From the NCBI RefSeq assembly GCF_001570565.1, contig NZ_BBXE01000013.1, forward strand, positions 1-64,000: 64,000 nucleotides of DNA. Reading direction: 5' to 3'. The notes below the pieces were generated by a model. That model made no database searches. It was not told the DNA's origin and saw only the letters and a list, made by a program, of their open reading frames with translations. Of this stretch, positions 58,181-64,000 are shown in pieces. Each line of letters starts with the position of its first letter. Position 1 is the first letter of the stretch. Both the position numbers and the translations under genes were made by a program. Origin of the DNA: Herbidospora yilanensis (GTDB lineage Bacteria; Actinomycetota; Actinomycetes; Streptosporangiales; Streptosporangiaceae).

Positions 58181-58231
58181 GCGGCCAACGCTGGCAGACC
58201 CCGTCCCGCCGCGAACTCCCCCGCGACCGCC

Positions 58232-58258
58232 TGTGGACAACCCCGGGCCTGTGGAAAA
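58232..58258 (-). promoter_or_regulatory. Two DnaA-box-like 9-mers upstream of yraN
   Basis: On the minus strand TTGTCCACA (58232-58240) and TTTTCCACA (58250-58258) are 18 bp apart in the same orientation. TTGTCCACA is the form preferred in high-G+C actinomycetes. They lie between the yraN start and the terminator of the upstream gene. Confidence 0.4.
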
Positions 58259-58263
58259 GCGAA

Positions 58264-58294
58264 GGGCCGGGCCCGCAGTAAGCGGACCCGGCCC
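58264..58294 (-). terminator. Terminator after DUF2469 gene
   Basis: GGGCCGGGCCC (58264-58274) pairs with GGACCCGGCCC (58284-58294) around a 9-nt loop. The one mismatch (58272/58286) is a G-U pair in the leftward RNA. The stem is followed by CTTCGCTTTTCC, a U-containing tail, so it resembles a true intrinsic terminator. It lies 14 nt past the DUF2469 stop. Confidence 0.72.
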
Positions 58295-58308
58295 CGGGAA
58301 GCGCAACC

Positions 58309-58632
58309 TCAGCTCGAGAAGCCCTCCTTCGGCATCTCCAGGTCAGGCTTGGCGAGCTCTTCGACGTTCACGTCCTTGAACGTCACCACTCGCACGTTCT
58401 TCACGAATCTCGCCGGTCGATACATGTCCCACACCCATGCGTCCTGCATCTTCACGTCGAAGAAGACTTCGCCGTTCTCAGCGGTGCGCACCTCCATGTC
58501 GACCGAGTTCGTCAGGTAGAACCGACGTTCGGTTTCGACGACGTACGTGAACAGACCGACCACATCGCGGTACTCGCGGTAGAGCTGCAGCTCCATCTCG
58601 GTCTCGTACTTCTCGAGATCCTCCGCGCTCAT
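58309..58632 (-). CDS. DUF2469 family protein
   Basis: The 107-residue acidic protein is typical of the actinobacterial DUF2469 family: [20 protein letters not shown] at the start, then [16 protein letters not shown], a beta-rich middle and [19 protein letters not shown]. Its function is unknown. Its ATG overlaps the rnhB stop by four bases (ATGA), and the pair is conserved across actinobacteria. Confidence 0.92.
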   Translation of the reverse strand: MSAEDLEKYETEMELQLYREYRDVVGLFTYVVETERRFYLTNSVDMEVRTAENGEVFFDVKMQDAWVWDMYRPARFVKNVRVVTFKDVNVEELAKPDLEMPKEGFSS

Positions 58633-59336
58633 TCCGGTCCTCCTGTTCCCAACCCCGTTTCGGCCCCTGGTTCATTCTCCCGCATCCTCATACCCGGCAT
58701 CGTCCGAGCCACTGTCACGAACGAGAACCGATGGTGCTGGCTCGGCCCGTGATGCGCGAGGGCGGCTCTGTGGTCTCTGGTCACATAGCCCTTATGCCCG
58801 GCGAAACCGTATTGGGGGAATGATTCGTGCAGGGTTGTCATCATGCGGTCCCGGGTCACCTTCGCGATGATGGACGCGGCCGCTATGCACGCGGCCACCT
58901 GGTCGCCCTTCCAGACGGCGAGCGAGGGCGCCGGGAGGCCGGGGACCGGGAATCCGTCGGTCAGGATGTATCCGGGTGTGAGACCCAACCCGGCGACCGC
59001 GCGGCGCATTCCCGCCACGTTGCACTTGTGGAGGCCGCGCTGGTCGATCTCGGCGGGCGGGATGACGACGACGCTGACGGCCTTCGCGGTCGCCATGATC
59101 CTGGCGTAGTGCTCCTCGCGGCGGGCCTCGGTCAGCAGTTTGGAGTCGTTGAGGCCGTCGATCTCGCGTCCGAGGACCACGGCGGCGACCACCAGCGGGC
59201 CGGCGCAGGCGCCACGGCCCGCTTCGTCGACGCCGGCGACGGGCTTGAGGCCCCGGCGGGCCAGGGCGCGCTCGTAGCCGTAGAGGCCGGAGTCACGGCG
59301 GACCACGCTCGGGCGCGGACGGTAAGCGACTGTCAT
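58629..59336 (-). CDS. rnhB: Ribonuclease HII
   Basis: The 235-residue enzyme has [15 protein letters not shown] (about 28-42), which holds the first Asp and Glu, then [14 protein letters not shown], the [20 protein letters not shown] third acidic region, and [13 protein letters not shown]. It cuts the RNA strand of RNA-DNA hybrids and removes ribonucleotides from DNA. The ATG at 59336 is chosen; an upstream frame has no signal. The C-terminal tail of about 30 residues after FSFVTVART is longer than in many bacteria and disordered-looking. Confidence 0.94.
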   Translation of the reverse strand: MTVAYRPRPSVVRRDSGLYGYERALARRGLKPVAGVDEAGRGACAGPLVVAAVVLGREIDGLNDSKLLTEARREEHYARIMATAKAVSVVVIPPAEIDQRGLHKCNVAGMRRAVAGLGLTPGYILTDGFPVPGLPAPSLAVWKGDQVAACIAAASIIAKVTRDRMMTTLHESFPQYGFAGHKGYVTRDHRAALAHHGPSQHHRFSFVTVARTMPGMRMRENEPGAETGLGTGGPE

Positions 59337-59358
59337 GACAGAAGCAGCGTACGCCCCA

Positions 59359-59976
59359 TCACCGGACGTTGGAGAAGGTGTCCGGTCGCGATATGAGACT
59401 GAGCCGGTCAAGCGGCCAATAACGGGCGAAGGCGAAGCCGATGACGTCGTCTTCGGAGATCGTTCCCTTGAACTCGTCGTCGATGTAGGACCGCGAGTCC
59501 ATCGAGTTGGACCGGTGGTCTCCCATCAGCCACAACCGTCCCGCGGGCACCTTCACCTCGAAGGTGCGGCCGGCGTAGTCGCCGGGGTAGAGGTATTTGC
59601 CCTCTTCCTCGATCGGGGTGCCGTTGACCGTGATGCGGCGCTGGTCGTCGCAGCACTTGACGGTGTCGCCGCCCTTGCCGATGACCCGCTTGATCGTGTC
59701 TTCGCCGTCCCAGCCCTTGAAGACGACGATGTCGCCGCGGTCGATGGAGCCGAACTGGAGGACGACCACCCGGTCGTTGACCAGCAGGGTGTTCTCCATC
59801 GACTCCGACGGGATCCAGAACGACCGCATGACGAAGAAGTGGACCAGGAGGGCGACGACGATGCCGCCGATCGTGAAGGTGATCGTCTCCCGGAGGGCGG
59901 ACTTCTTCTTTTTCTCCGGCTTGCCGGATTCCTCGGGCTTGCCGGAGGCGTTGGTCTCTTCTTCTGCGACGGCCAC
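59359..59976 (-). CDS. lepB: Signal peptidase I (second copy, no C-terminal anchor)
   Basis: The 205-residue protease has an N-terminal charged tail, one membrane helix (about 33-49), and the S26 catalytic pair: Ser59 in [11 protein letters not shown] and Lys96 in DTIKRVIG. The later [11 protein letters not shown] motif (about 150-160) is conserved. It cleaves signal peptides of Sec and Tat cargo at the outer face of the membrane. Unlike its upstream paralogue it ends at the catalytic domain without a second helix. It follows the other lepB after 11 nt. Confidence 0.94.
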   Translation of the reverse strand: MAVAEEETNASGKPEESGKPEKKKKSALRETITFTIGGIVVALLVHFFVMRSFWIPSESMENTLLVNDRVVVLQFGSIDRGDIVVFKGWDGEDTIKRVIGKGGDTVKCCDDQRRITVNGTPIEEEGKYLYPGDYAGRTFEVKVPAGRLWLMGDHRSNSMDSRSYIDDEFKGTISEDDVIGFAFARYWPLDRLSLISRPDTFSNVR

Positions 59977-59987
59977 GGGAGCGAAGA

Positions 59988-60788
59988 CTACCGCTTGACG
60001 CGTATGCGGCGCCTAAGGGCCATGAGCGGGAAGGCCCCCGCGAAGCCCAGCAGCAGCGGGGCCGCGCCCGCCGCGGCGGCCAGGCCCTTCTGGCCGAACG
60101 TCTCGGGGATCGGCAGGATCCCGGCCCGGTCGAACGGCCAGACCTTCACGAACGCGCGGCCGATGACCTGGTCGATCGGGATGGCGCCGCCGCCCGGGTC
60201 GCCGCCGTGGGCGCGCGAGTCGAGCGAGACGGAGCGGTGGTCGCCCATGACCCACAGGCGGCCGGGGGGCACGTCGATCTCGAAGTTCCCCAGTGACGGG
60301 ACGTCACCCGGGTAGAGGTAGCTCTCTTCGTCGAGGGGCACCCCGTTGACGGTGATGCGGCCCTCGTCGCAGCACTTGACCTTGTCGCCGGGGACGCCGA
60401 TGACCCGCTTGATGTAGTCCTTCTCGCCGGGGACCACGCCGAACGCGGTGCCGACCCAGCGGAAGAACCCGGCGACCGGGTTGGCGGGCGGGTCGAACTG
60501 GACCTCGCCGGCCCAGGAGTCGACGCCGGAGAAGACGACGATGTCGCCGCGCTCGATGTCACGCACGCGGTAGACGAGCTTGTTGACCAGGACCCGGTCG
60601 TTCTTCAGGAGGGTGTTCTCCATCGACTCCGACGGGATGTAGAACGCCTGGACCACGAACGACTTGATCAGCAGGGCGAGCACCAGCGCCACCACGATCA
60701 GGACGGGCAGTTCACGCCAGAACGAGCCGCCCTTTTTGTCTTTACCGGGCTTGGCGTTCTGATGGGTGTCTTCGGCGACCACGTCCAC
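59988..60788 (-). CDS. lepB: Signal peptidase I (first copy, with C-terminal anchor)
   Basis: The 266-residue protease has an N-terminal membrane helix (about 27-47), catalytic Ser55 in [11 protein letters not shown] and Lys127 in DYIKRVIGVPGD, the loop CCDEGRITVNG and the GDHRSVSLDSRAHGG motif. A second helix is near the C-terminus (about 236-256), followed by a basic RRRIRVKR end. The loop between the two catalytic residues is about 35 residues longer than in the second copy. The start is GTG at 60788. Tandem lepB copies are standard in actinomycetes. Confidence 0.94.
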   Translation of the reverse strand: MDVVAEDTHQNAKPGKDKKGGSFWRELPVLIVVALVLALLIKSFVVQAFYIPSESMENTLLKNDRVLVNKLVYRVRDIERGDIVVFSGVDSWAGEVQFDPPANPVAGFFRWVGTAFGVVPGEKDYIKRVIGVPGDKVKCCDEGRITVNGVPLDEESYLYPGDVPSLGNFEIDVPPGRLWVMGDHRSVSLDSRAHGGDPGGGAIPIDQVIGRAFVKVWPFDRAGILPIPETFGQKGLAAAAGAAPLLLGFAGAFPLMALRRRIRVKR

Positions 60789-60905
60789 CCCGTCCTGGTC
60801 TGGGAAGTCAAGAGATGCGGCGCGCCCGCGCGTGCCTAGACGAGCCTAAATCATGGTCACAGTACGCGACGTCGCCGACTCGGCTTCGGTGCGCCAAAAC
60901 TGCGA

Positions 60906-60932
60906 AAGCCCGTGCCGGTCAGGCACGGGCTT
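60906..60932 (-). terminator. Strong intrinsic terminator after rplS
   Basis: AAGCCCGTGCC (60906-60916) and GGCACGGGCTT (60922-60932) pair perfectly over 11 bp with a 5-nt loop. The leftward RNA then reads TTCGCAGTTTTGG. It lies 16 nt after the rplS stop and separates the ribosomal operon from lepB. Confidence 0.85.
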
Positions 60933-60948
60933 GCAGGGAAATGCCGCT

Positions 60949-61311
60949 TTACTTCGCGGGCAGGGCGTCGCGGCGCTCGCGGATGCGGGCGGCCTTGCCG
61001 CGCAGTTCACGCATGTAGTAGAGCTTGGCGCGGCGGACGTCGCCACGGGTCACCAGCGTGATCTTCTCGATGACCGGGCTGTGCACCGGGAAGGTCCGCT
61101 CGACGCCGACGCCGTAGCTGATCTTGCGAACGGTGAACGTCTCACGGAGGCCACCGTTCTGGCGGCGCAGCACGAAGCCCTTGAAGACCTGGATTCGGGA
61201 GCGGTTGCCTTCGACGACACGGACGTGCACTTCGAGGGTGTCACCCGGGCGGAACGCCGGGATGTCGCTGCGGAGGGCAGCCTTCTCGAGCTCCTGGATC
61301 TGCGTGTGCAT
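60949..61311 (-). CDS. rplS: 50S ribosomal protein L19
   Basis: The 120-residue protein matches L19 throughout: [20 protein letters not shown] (about 20-39), [15 protein letters not shown] and [18 protein letters not shown]19 sits at the subunit interface of the large ribosomal subunit. It follows trmD in the usual rpsP-rimM-trmD-rplS order, with a 116-nt leader that contains only short hairpins (for example 61402-61416). Confidence 0.98.
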   Translation of the reverse strand: MHTQIQELEKAALRSDIPAFRPGDTLEVHVRVVEGNRSRIQVFKGFVLRRQNGGLRETFTVRKISYGVGVERTFPVHSPVIEKITLVTRGDVRRAKLYYMRELRGKAARIRERRDALPAK

Positions 61312-61427
61312 GACTGAGGTTCCTCATCAGTTGAGAGAGCGCCCGGAGGTCCGTCCGTCCCCTGCGAGGCGGGGCGTCGAGAAGGACGCGGGCACGACTA
61401 ACCTGCGAACGGCAGGCATTCAGCGCT

Positions 61428-62198
61428 TCAGTCTGCCACAGGATCGCCATCGGCGCGAAACGACTCGATCGCCCGGAGATCGGCGGGCGACAACTCCCCG
61501 CGCTCGATCAGTTCGGGGCGCTTGCGGAGGGTTCGGCGCAGCGCCTCGTCCCGGCGCCACCGCGCGATCTTGCCGTGGTGGCCCGAGAGCAACACTTCCG
61601 GCACCTCGTGGCCGCGCCACACGGGCGGTTTGGTGAACACCGGGCCTTCGAGCAGGTTCTCCATGGCCCCGGGCGCGAACGAGTCGTCGACGGCCGACAC
61701 GGCGTTGCCGAGCACCCCGGGCAGCAGCCGGGCGACGGCCTCGACCATGACCAGCACGGCCGCTTCGCCCCCTGCCAGCACGTAGTCGCCGATCGAGACC
61801 TCGTCGAGCCGCAGGCGGGGGCCGTACTCGATCATGACCCGGCTGTCGATGCCCTCGTAGCGGGCCGGCGCGAACAACAACCACGGCTCGGCGGCGTATT
61901 CGAGCGCCACGGCCTGCGTGAACGGCCGCCCGCTCGGGGTGGGCACGATCAGGCGCGGCAGGCCCTCGCCGCTCGCCACCACGTCGTCGATGGCCGCGCC
62001 CCAGATCTCGGGCTTCATGACCATGCCCGGCCCGCCCCCGTAGGGGGTGTCGTCGACGGTCTTGTGCACGTCGTGCGCCCACTCCCGCAACTGGTGGAGG
62101 CGCACGTCGAGGATGCCCCTGGCGCGCGCCTTGCCCATCAGGGACACGTCGAGGGGCGCGAAGTACTCGGGGAAGATCGAGATGACGTCGATGCGCAT
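61428..62198 (-). CDS. trmD: tRNA (guanine37-N1)-methyltransferase TrmD
   Basis: The 256-residue SPOUT enzyme has MRIDVISIFPEYFAPLDVSL at the start, DDTPYGGGPGMVMKPEI, the knot region LFAPARYEGIDSRVMIEYG and IGDYVLAGGEAAVLVMVEA, the SAM-binding trefoil, then the conserved HGKIARWRRDEAL helix. It makes m1G37 in tRNA and prevents frameshifting. It starts one base after the rimM stop. Confidence 0.97.
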   Translation of the reverse strand: MRIDVISIFPEYFAPLDVSLMGKARARGILDVRLHQLREWAHDVHKTVDDTPYGGGPGMVMKPEIWGAAIDDVVASGEGLPRLIVPTPSGRPFTQAVALEYAAEPWLLFAPARYEGIDSRVMIEYGPRLRLDEVSIGDYVLAGGEAAVLVMVEAVARLLPGVLGNAVSAVDDSFAPGAMENLLEGPVFTKPPVWRGHEVPEVLLSGHHGKIARWRRDEALRRTLRKRPELIERGELSPADLRAIESFRADGDPVAD

Positions 62199-62199
62199 G

Positions 62200-62712
62200 T
62201 CAGGCGTCGAGGTCGAACAGGCCCGGAGGCGCGGAGACGACCAGCCGCCCGGCCGCCAGGTCGACGTCGGGCACCAGCGCCTTCACGAAGGGCACGTAGG
62301 CGTCGTCGCGGCCGGGCCGCTTGACCACCAGCAGGTCCTGCCCGTGGTGCAGCACGTCGGTCACCTCGCCCAGGCTCTCGCCTTCGGTGTCCACCACGGC
62401 CAGCCCGATGAGCTGGTGGTCGTGGAACTCGTCGGGGTCGTCGGAGGGCGCGATGTCGGCCGAGTCGATGACGAGCATCGTGTCGCGCAGCGCCTCGGCG
62501 GCGTCCCGCCCGTCGACGCCGTCGAGCGACAGCAGCAGGATGCCCTTGTGCCAGCGGGAGTGGCGGACGGTGAGCGGACCACGGGAGGCCGGGTCGGTGG
62601 TCAGCCGCGCGCCGGGCGCGAACCGCTCCCCCGGCTCGTCGGTGCGTACCTCGACGGTCACCTCACCGCGGACGCCGTGGGGACGGCCGATCCGGCCGAC
62701 GACGAGCTGCAT
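62200..62712 (-). CDS. rimM: Ribosome maturation factor RimM
   Basis: The 170-residue protein has an N-terminal RimM domain (LVVGRIGRPHGVRGEVTVEV, about 3-22) and a C-terminal PRC-barrel (about 95-165, with DHQLIGLAVVDTEGESLGEV and DLLVVKRPGRDDAYVPFV). It helps S19 binding and 30S head maturation. The ATG at 62712 is preferred because the family motif starts five residues later; the longer frame runs into the KH-protein gene. Confidence 0.96.
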   Translation of the reverse strand: MQLVVGRIGRPHGVRGEVTVEVRTDEPGERFAPGARLTTDPASRGPLTVRHSRWHKGILLLSLDGVDGRDAAEALRDTMLVIDSADIAPSDDPDEFHDHQLIGLAVVDTEGESLGEVTDVLHHGQDLLVVKRPGRDDAYVPFVKALVPDVDLAAGRLVVSAPPGLFDLDA

Positions 62713-62776
62713 AAGAAGTTCTCCAGAAACGACGATCCCGGGAGACCGATACGGTCTCCCGGGATGACGGGCTGCT

Positions 62777-63019
62777 TCAGCGGGCCTCGTTGAGGTCGAC
62801 CAGGTCGACCCGCACGTATTTGCCGTCGGACAGGGCGTTGACGACGGTGCGCAACGCCTTGGCCGTGCGGCCCCCGCGCCCGATGACCTTGCCGAGGTCT
62901 TCGGGGTGGACCCGCACCTCCAGGACACGCCCGGTGCGGATCTTCCGCGCGCGAACGCGGACCTCGTCGGGATGTTCGACGATGCCCTTCACGAGGTGCT
63001 CGAGGGCCTCCTCGAGCAC
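62777..63019 (-). CDS. khpA: KH-domain RNA-binding protein (KhpA/YlqC)
   Basis: The 80-residue protein begins with VLEEALEHLVKGIVEHPDEV and has a KH domain with GKVIGRGGRTAKALR (about 46-60), the GxxG loop being GRGG. Orthologues pair with KhpB and bind RNA in cell-division control. The GTG at 63019 starts one base after the rpsP TGA, so translation is coupled. Confidence 0.93.
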   Translation of the reverse strand: MLEEALEHLVKGIVEHPDEVRVRARKIRTGRVLEVRVHPEDLGKVIGRGGRTAKALRTVVNALSDGKYVRVDLVDLNEAR

Positions 63020-63020
63020 G

Positions 63021-63470
63021 TCAGGCCTCGGTTTCCGAGGTGGGCTCGGCGGGCGCCTCGGCGGCGGTCTCGGCCTTGGGCTCGGCCTTCTTCGACTTCC
63101 GCGGCGTGGTGGCGGCGCCGGTGTCGGCCGACAGGGCCTCCTTGGCGGCGGCCTCGTAGGCGGCGTGACGGTCGGCGGCGGCCTCGGCGACCAGCAGCGG
63201 GGCCGGAGCGGCCTCGCCCTTGAACTTCTGCCAGTCACCGGTCAGCTTGAAGAGCTTCAGGACCGGGTCGGTCGGCTGCGCGCCGACACCCAGCCAGTAC
63301 TGCGCCCGCTCGGAGTTGACCTCGATGCGCGAGGGGTGCTCCTTCGGGTGGTACAGCCCGATCTCCTCGATCGCACGGCCGTCACGCTTGGTGCGGCTGT
63401 CGGCGACGACGATGCGGTACTGCGGGTTGCGGATCATGCCGAGCCGCTTGAGCTTGATCTTGACTGCCAC
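63021..63470 (-). CDS. rpsP: 30S ribosomal protein S16
   Basis: The 149-residue protein has the S16 core [20 protein letters not shown] (1-20), [20 protein letters not shown] and the [18 protein letters not shown] segment. The last about 65 residues are an Ala/Glu/Lys/Pro tail ([19 protein letters not shown]) seen in many actinobacterial S16 proteins. It is an early 30S assembly protein and heads the rpsP operon. Confidence 0.97.
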   Translation of the reverse strand: MAVKIKLKRLGMIRNPQYRIVVADSRTKRDGRAIEEIGLYHPKEHPSRIEVNSERAQYWLGVGAQPTDPVLKLFKLTGDWQKFKGEAAPAPLLVAEAAADRHAAYEAAAKEALSADTGAATTPRKSKKAEPKAETAAEAPAEPTSETEA

Positions 63471-63626
63471 GGGTGTGGTCTCTCCTGCTTCAAAAATGGA
63501 TGAGCGGCGTCACATCGAGTGGGGCACGAGGTGGCGGCCACTCCAGGGACAGGCGCGGAGGCGGGGATTAGAGGGCGCCCGCCGGACCACGATGTTCCAA
63601 CATGACATTGTGCCAGATCTGAGCGG
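63471..63626. other. Intergenic region between ffh and rpsP
   Basis: The 156-nt spacer holds the rpsP leader with an AGGAG-type ribosome site close to the start and G+C-rich arms such as GGAGTGG/CCACTCC at about 63521-63546. No gene was found. It probably contains the rpsP promoter. Confidence 0.5.
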
Positions 63627-64000
63627 CTACTTCTGCCCGGGCAGCTTGAAGTTCGACGGGTCGAACCCCGGCGGCAGCTCCAGGCCCTTGGGCAGTTTGC
63701 CGGGGTTGAGGTTGCCCAGCATGCCGCCCGGCTGCTTGGCCGGCGCGTCGGCGGCGGGCTCCTTCGGCAGACCGGCCTTGCGCGGGTCGCCGCTCACGCG
63801 CCGGCCCTTCTTCGGCTTGGCCTGCTTCTGGTTGCGCTTGCCCCCCGGCATGCCGGGGATGCCCATGCCCTGCGACATGCGCTTCATCATCTTCTGCGCC
63901 TCGAAGAAGCGTGTCACCAGGTTGTTGACCTCGGTGACGCTCACGCCGGAACCGCGCGCGATGCGGGCCCGGCGGGAGCCGTTGATCATCTTCGGCTCGG
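63627..64000 (-). CDS. ffh: Signal recognition particle protein Ffh, C-terminal part
   Basis: The frame is open to the window edge, so the gene is truncated at its 5' end. The visible 124 residues are the SRP54 M domain: KMINGSRRARIARGSGVSV and VNNLVTRFFEAQKMMKRM form the helix that binds SRP RNA and signal peptides, followed by the Gly/Met/Pro-rich loop GMGIPGMPGGKRNQK and a long disordered tail. The G domain with its GTPase motifs is outside. Ffh-rpsP adjacency is the standard actinobacterial order. Confidence 0.95.
   Translation of the reverse strand, partial: EPKMINGSRRARIARGSGVSVTEVNNLVTRFFEAQKMMKRMSQGMGIPGMPGGKRNQKQAKPKKGRRVSGDPRKAGLPKEPAADAPAKQPGGMLGNLNPGKLPKGLELPPGFDPSNFKLPGQK

Noticed and set aside
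61312-61427. A ribosomal-protein leader element before rplS
   Set aside because: Only a 5-bp hairpin is evident, not enough to match a known L19 leader.

Overview
The window is about 70% G+C, uses GTG and TTG starts freely and avoids TTA codons. The right end keeps the usual actinobacterial housekeeping order ffh-rpsP-KH protein-rimM-trmD-rplS-lepB-lepB-rnhB-DUF2469-yraN-comM-dprA-xerC ... rpsB-tsf-pyrH-frr-cdsA-rlmN. With three secreted GH18 chitinases, an SCO-like transporter and regulator complement and short C-terminal Ala/Glu/Pro tails on S2 and S16, it fits a soil actinomycete chromosome, probably order Streptosporangiales. The family-level guess is inference; no database was searched.

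Layout. 1-3 kb: a PerM/AI-2E-family membrane protein, a small unknown protein and a convergent GT87/DUF2029-type membrane glycosyltransferase. 3.2-8.2 kb: a leftward operon of three GH18 chitinases with CBM2/FN3 or CenC-like-CBM/FN3 modules, ended by two strong hairpins and headed by a 23-bp near-palindrome. 8.4-11.4 kb: a MarR/GbsR-type regulator divergent from an ABC exporter across a perfect 18-bp palindrome. 11.5-13.4 kb: a YeiH-type exporter translationally coupled to a 42-residue one-helix protein, and a LysE-type exporter.

13.4-20.9 kb: a tightly packed five-gene leftward operon encoding a dynamin-like GTPase, a 1041-residue Hsp70/actin-fold ATPase, an unrecognised soluble protein and two small membrane-anchored proteins. 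Its architecture recalls the enterobacterial srfABC locus; this is the most interesting system in the window.

21-30.7 kb: membrane proteins (VC0807-like, TspO), a ROK regulator divergent from an MFS-SDR pair, a DMT transporter-GT4 glycosyltransferase-DUF998 run, an orphan membrane protein, and a phosphotriesterase-fold protein that appears to have lost every metal ligand. 29.8-38.5 kb: a polyamine uptake and catabolism region (aldehyde dehydrogenase-PotA-PotD-PotB-PotC, then a PuuB-like FAD oxidase and a hydrolase), with a divergent Lrp/AsnC regulator across a promoter rich in repeats. 38.5-45 kb: an Nramp-related transporter without the metal motifs, a secreted M1 peptidase, an ABC-2 transporter, RlmN and a SUFU-domain protein.

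45-64 kb: translation and envelope housekeeping (cdsA, frr, pyrH, tsf, rpsB), interrupted by an ArsR regulator-MFS exporter-CoA transferase insertion, then an M23-type protein and the competence, recombination, secretion and ribosome-maturation run from xerC to ffh. xerC carries an in-frame insertion of about 180 residues built partly from 30-bp tandem repeats. No tRNA, rRNA, CRISPR array or insertion sequence was seen.
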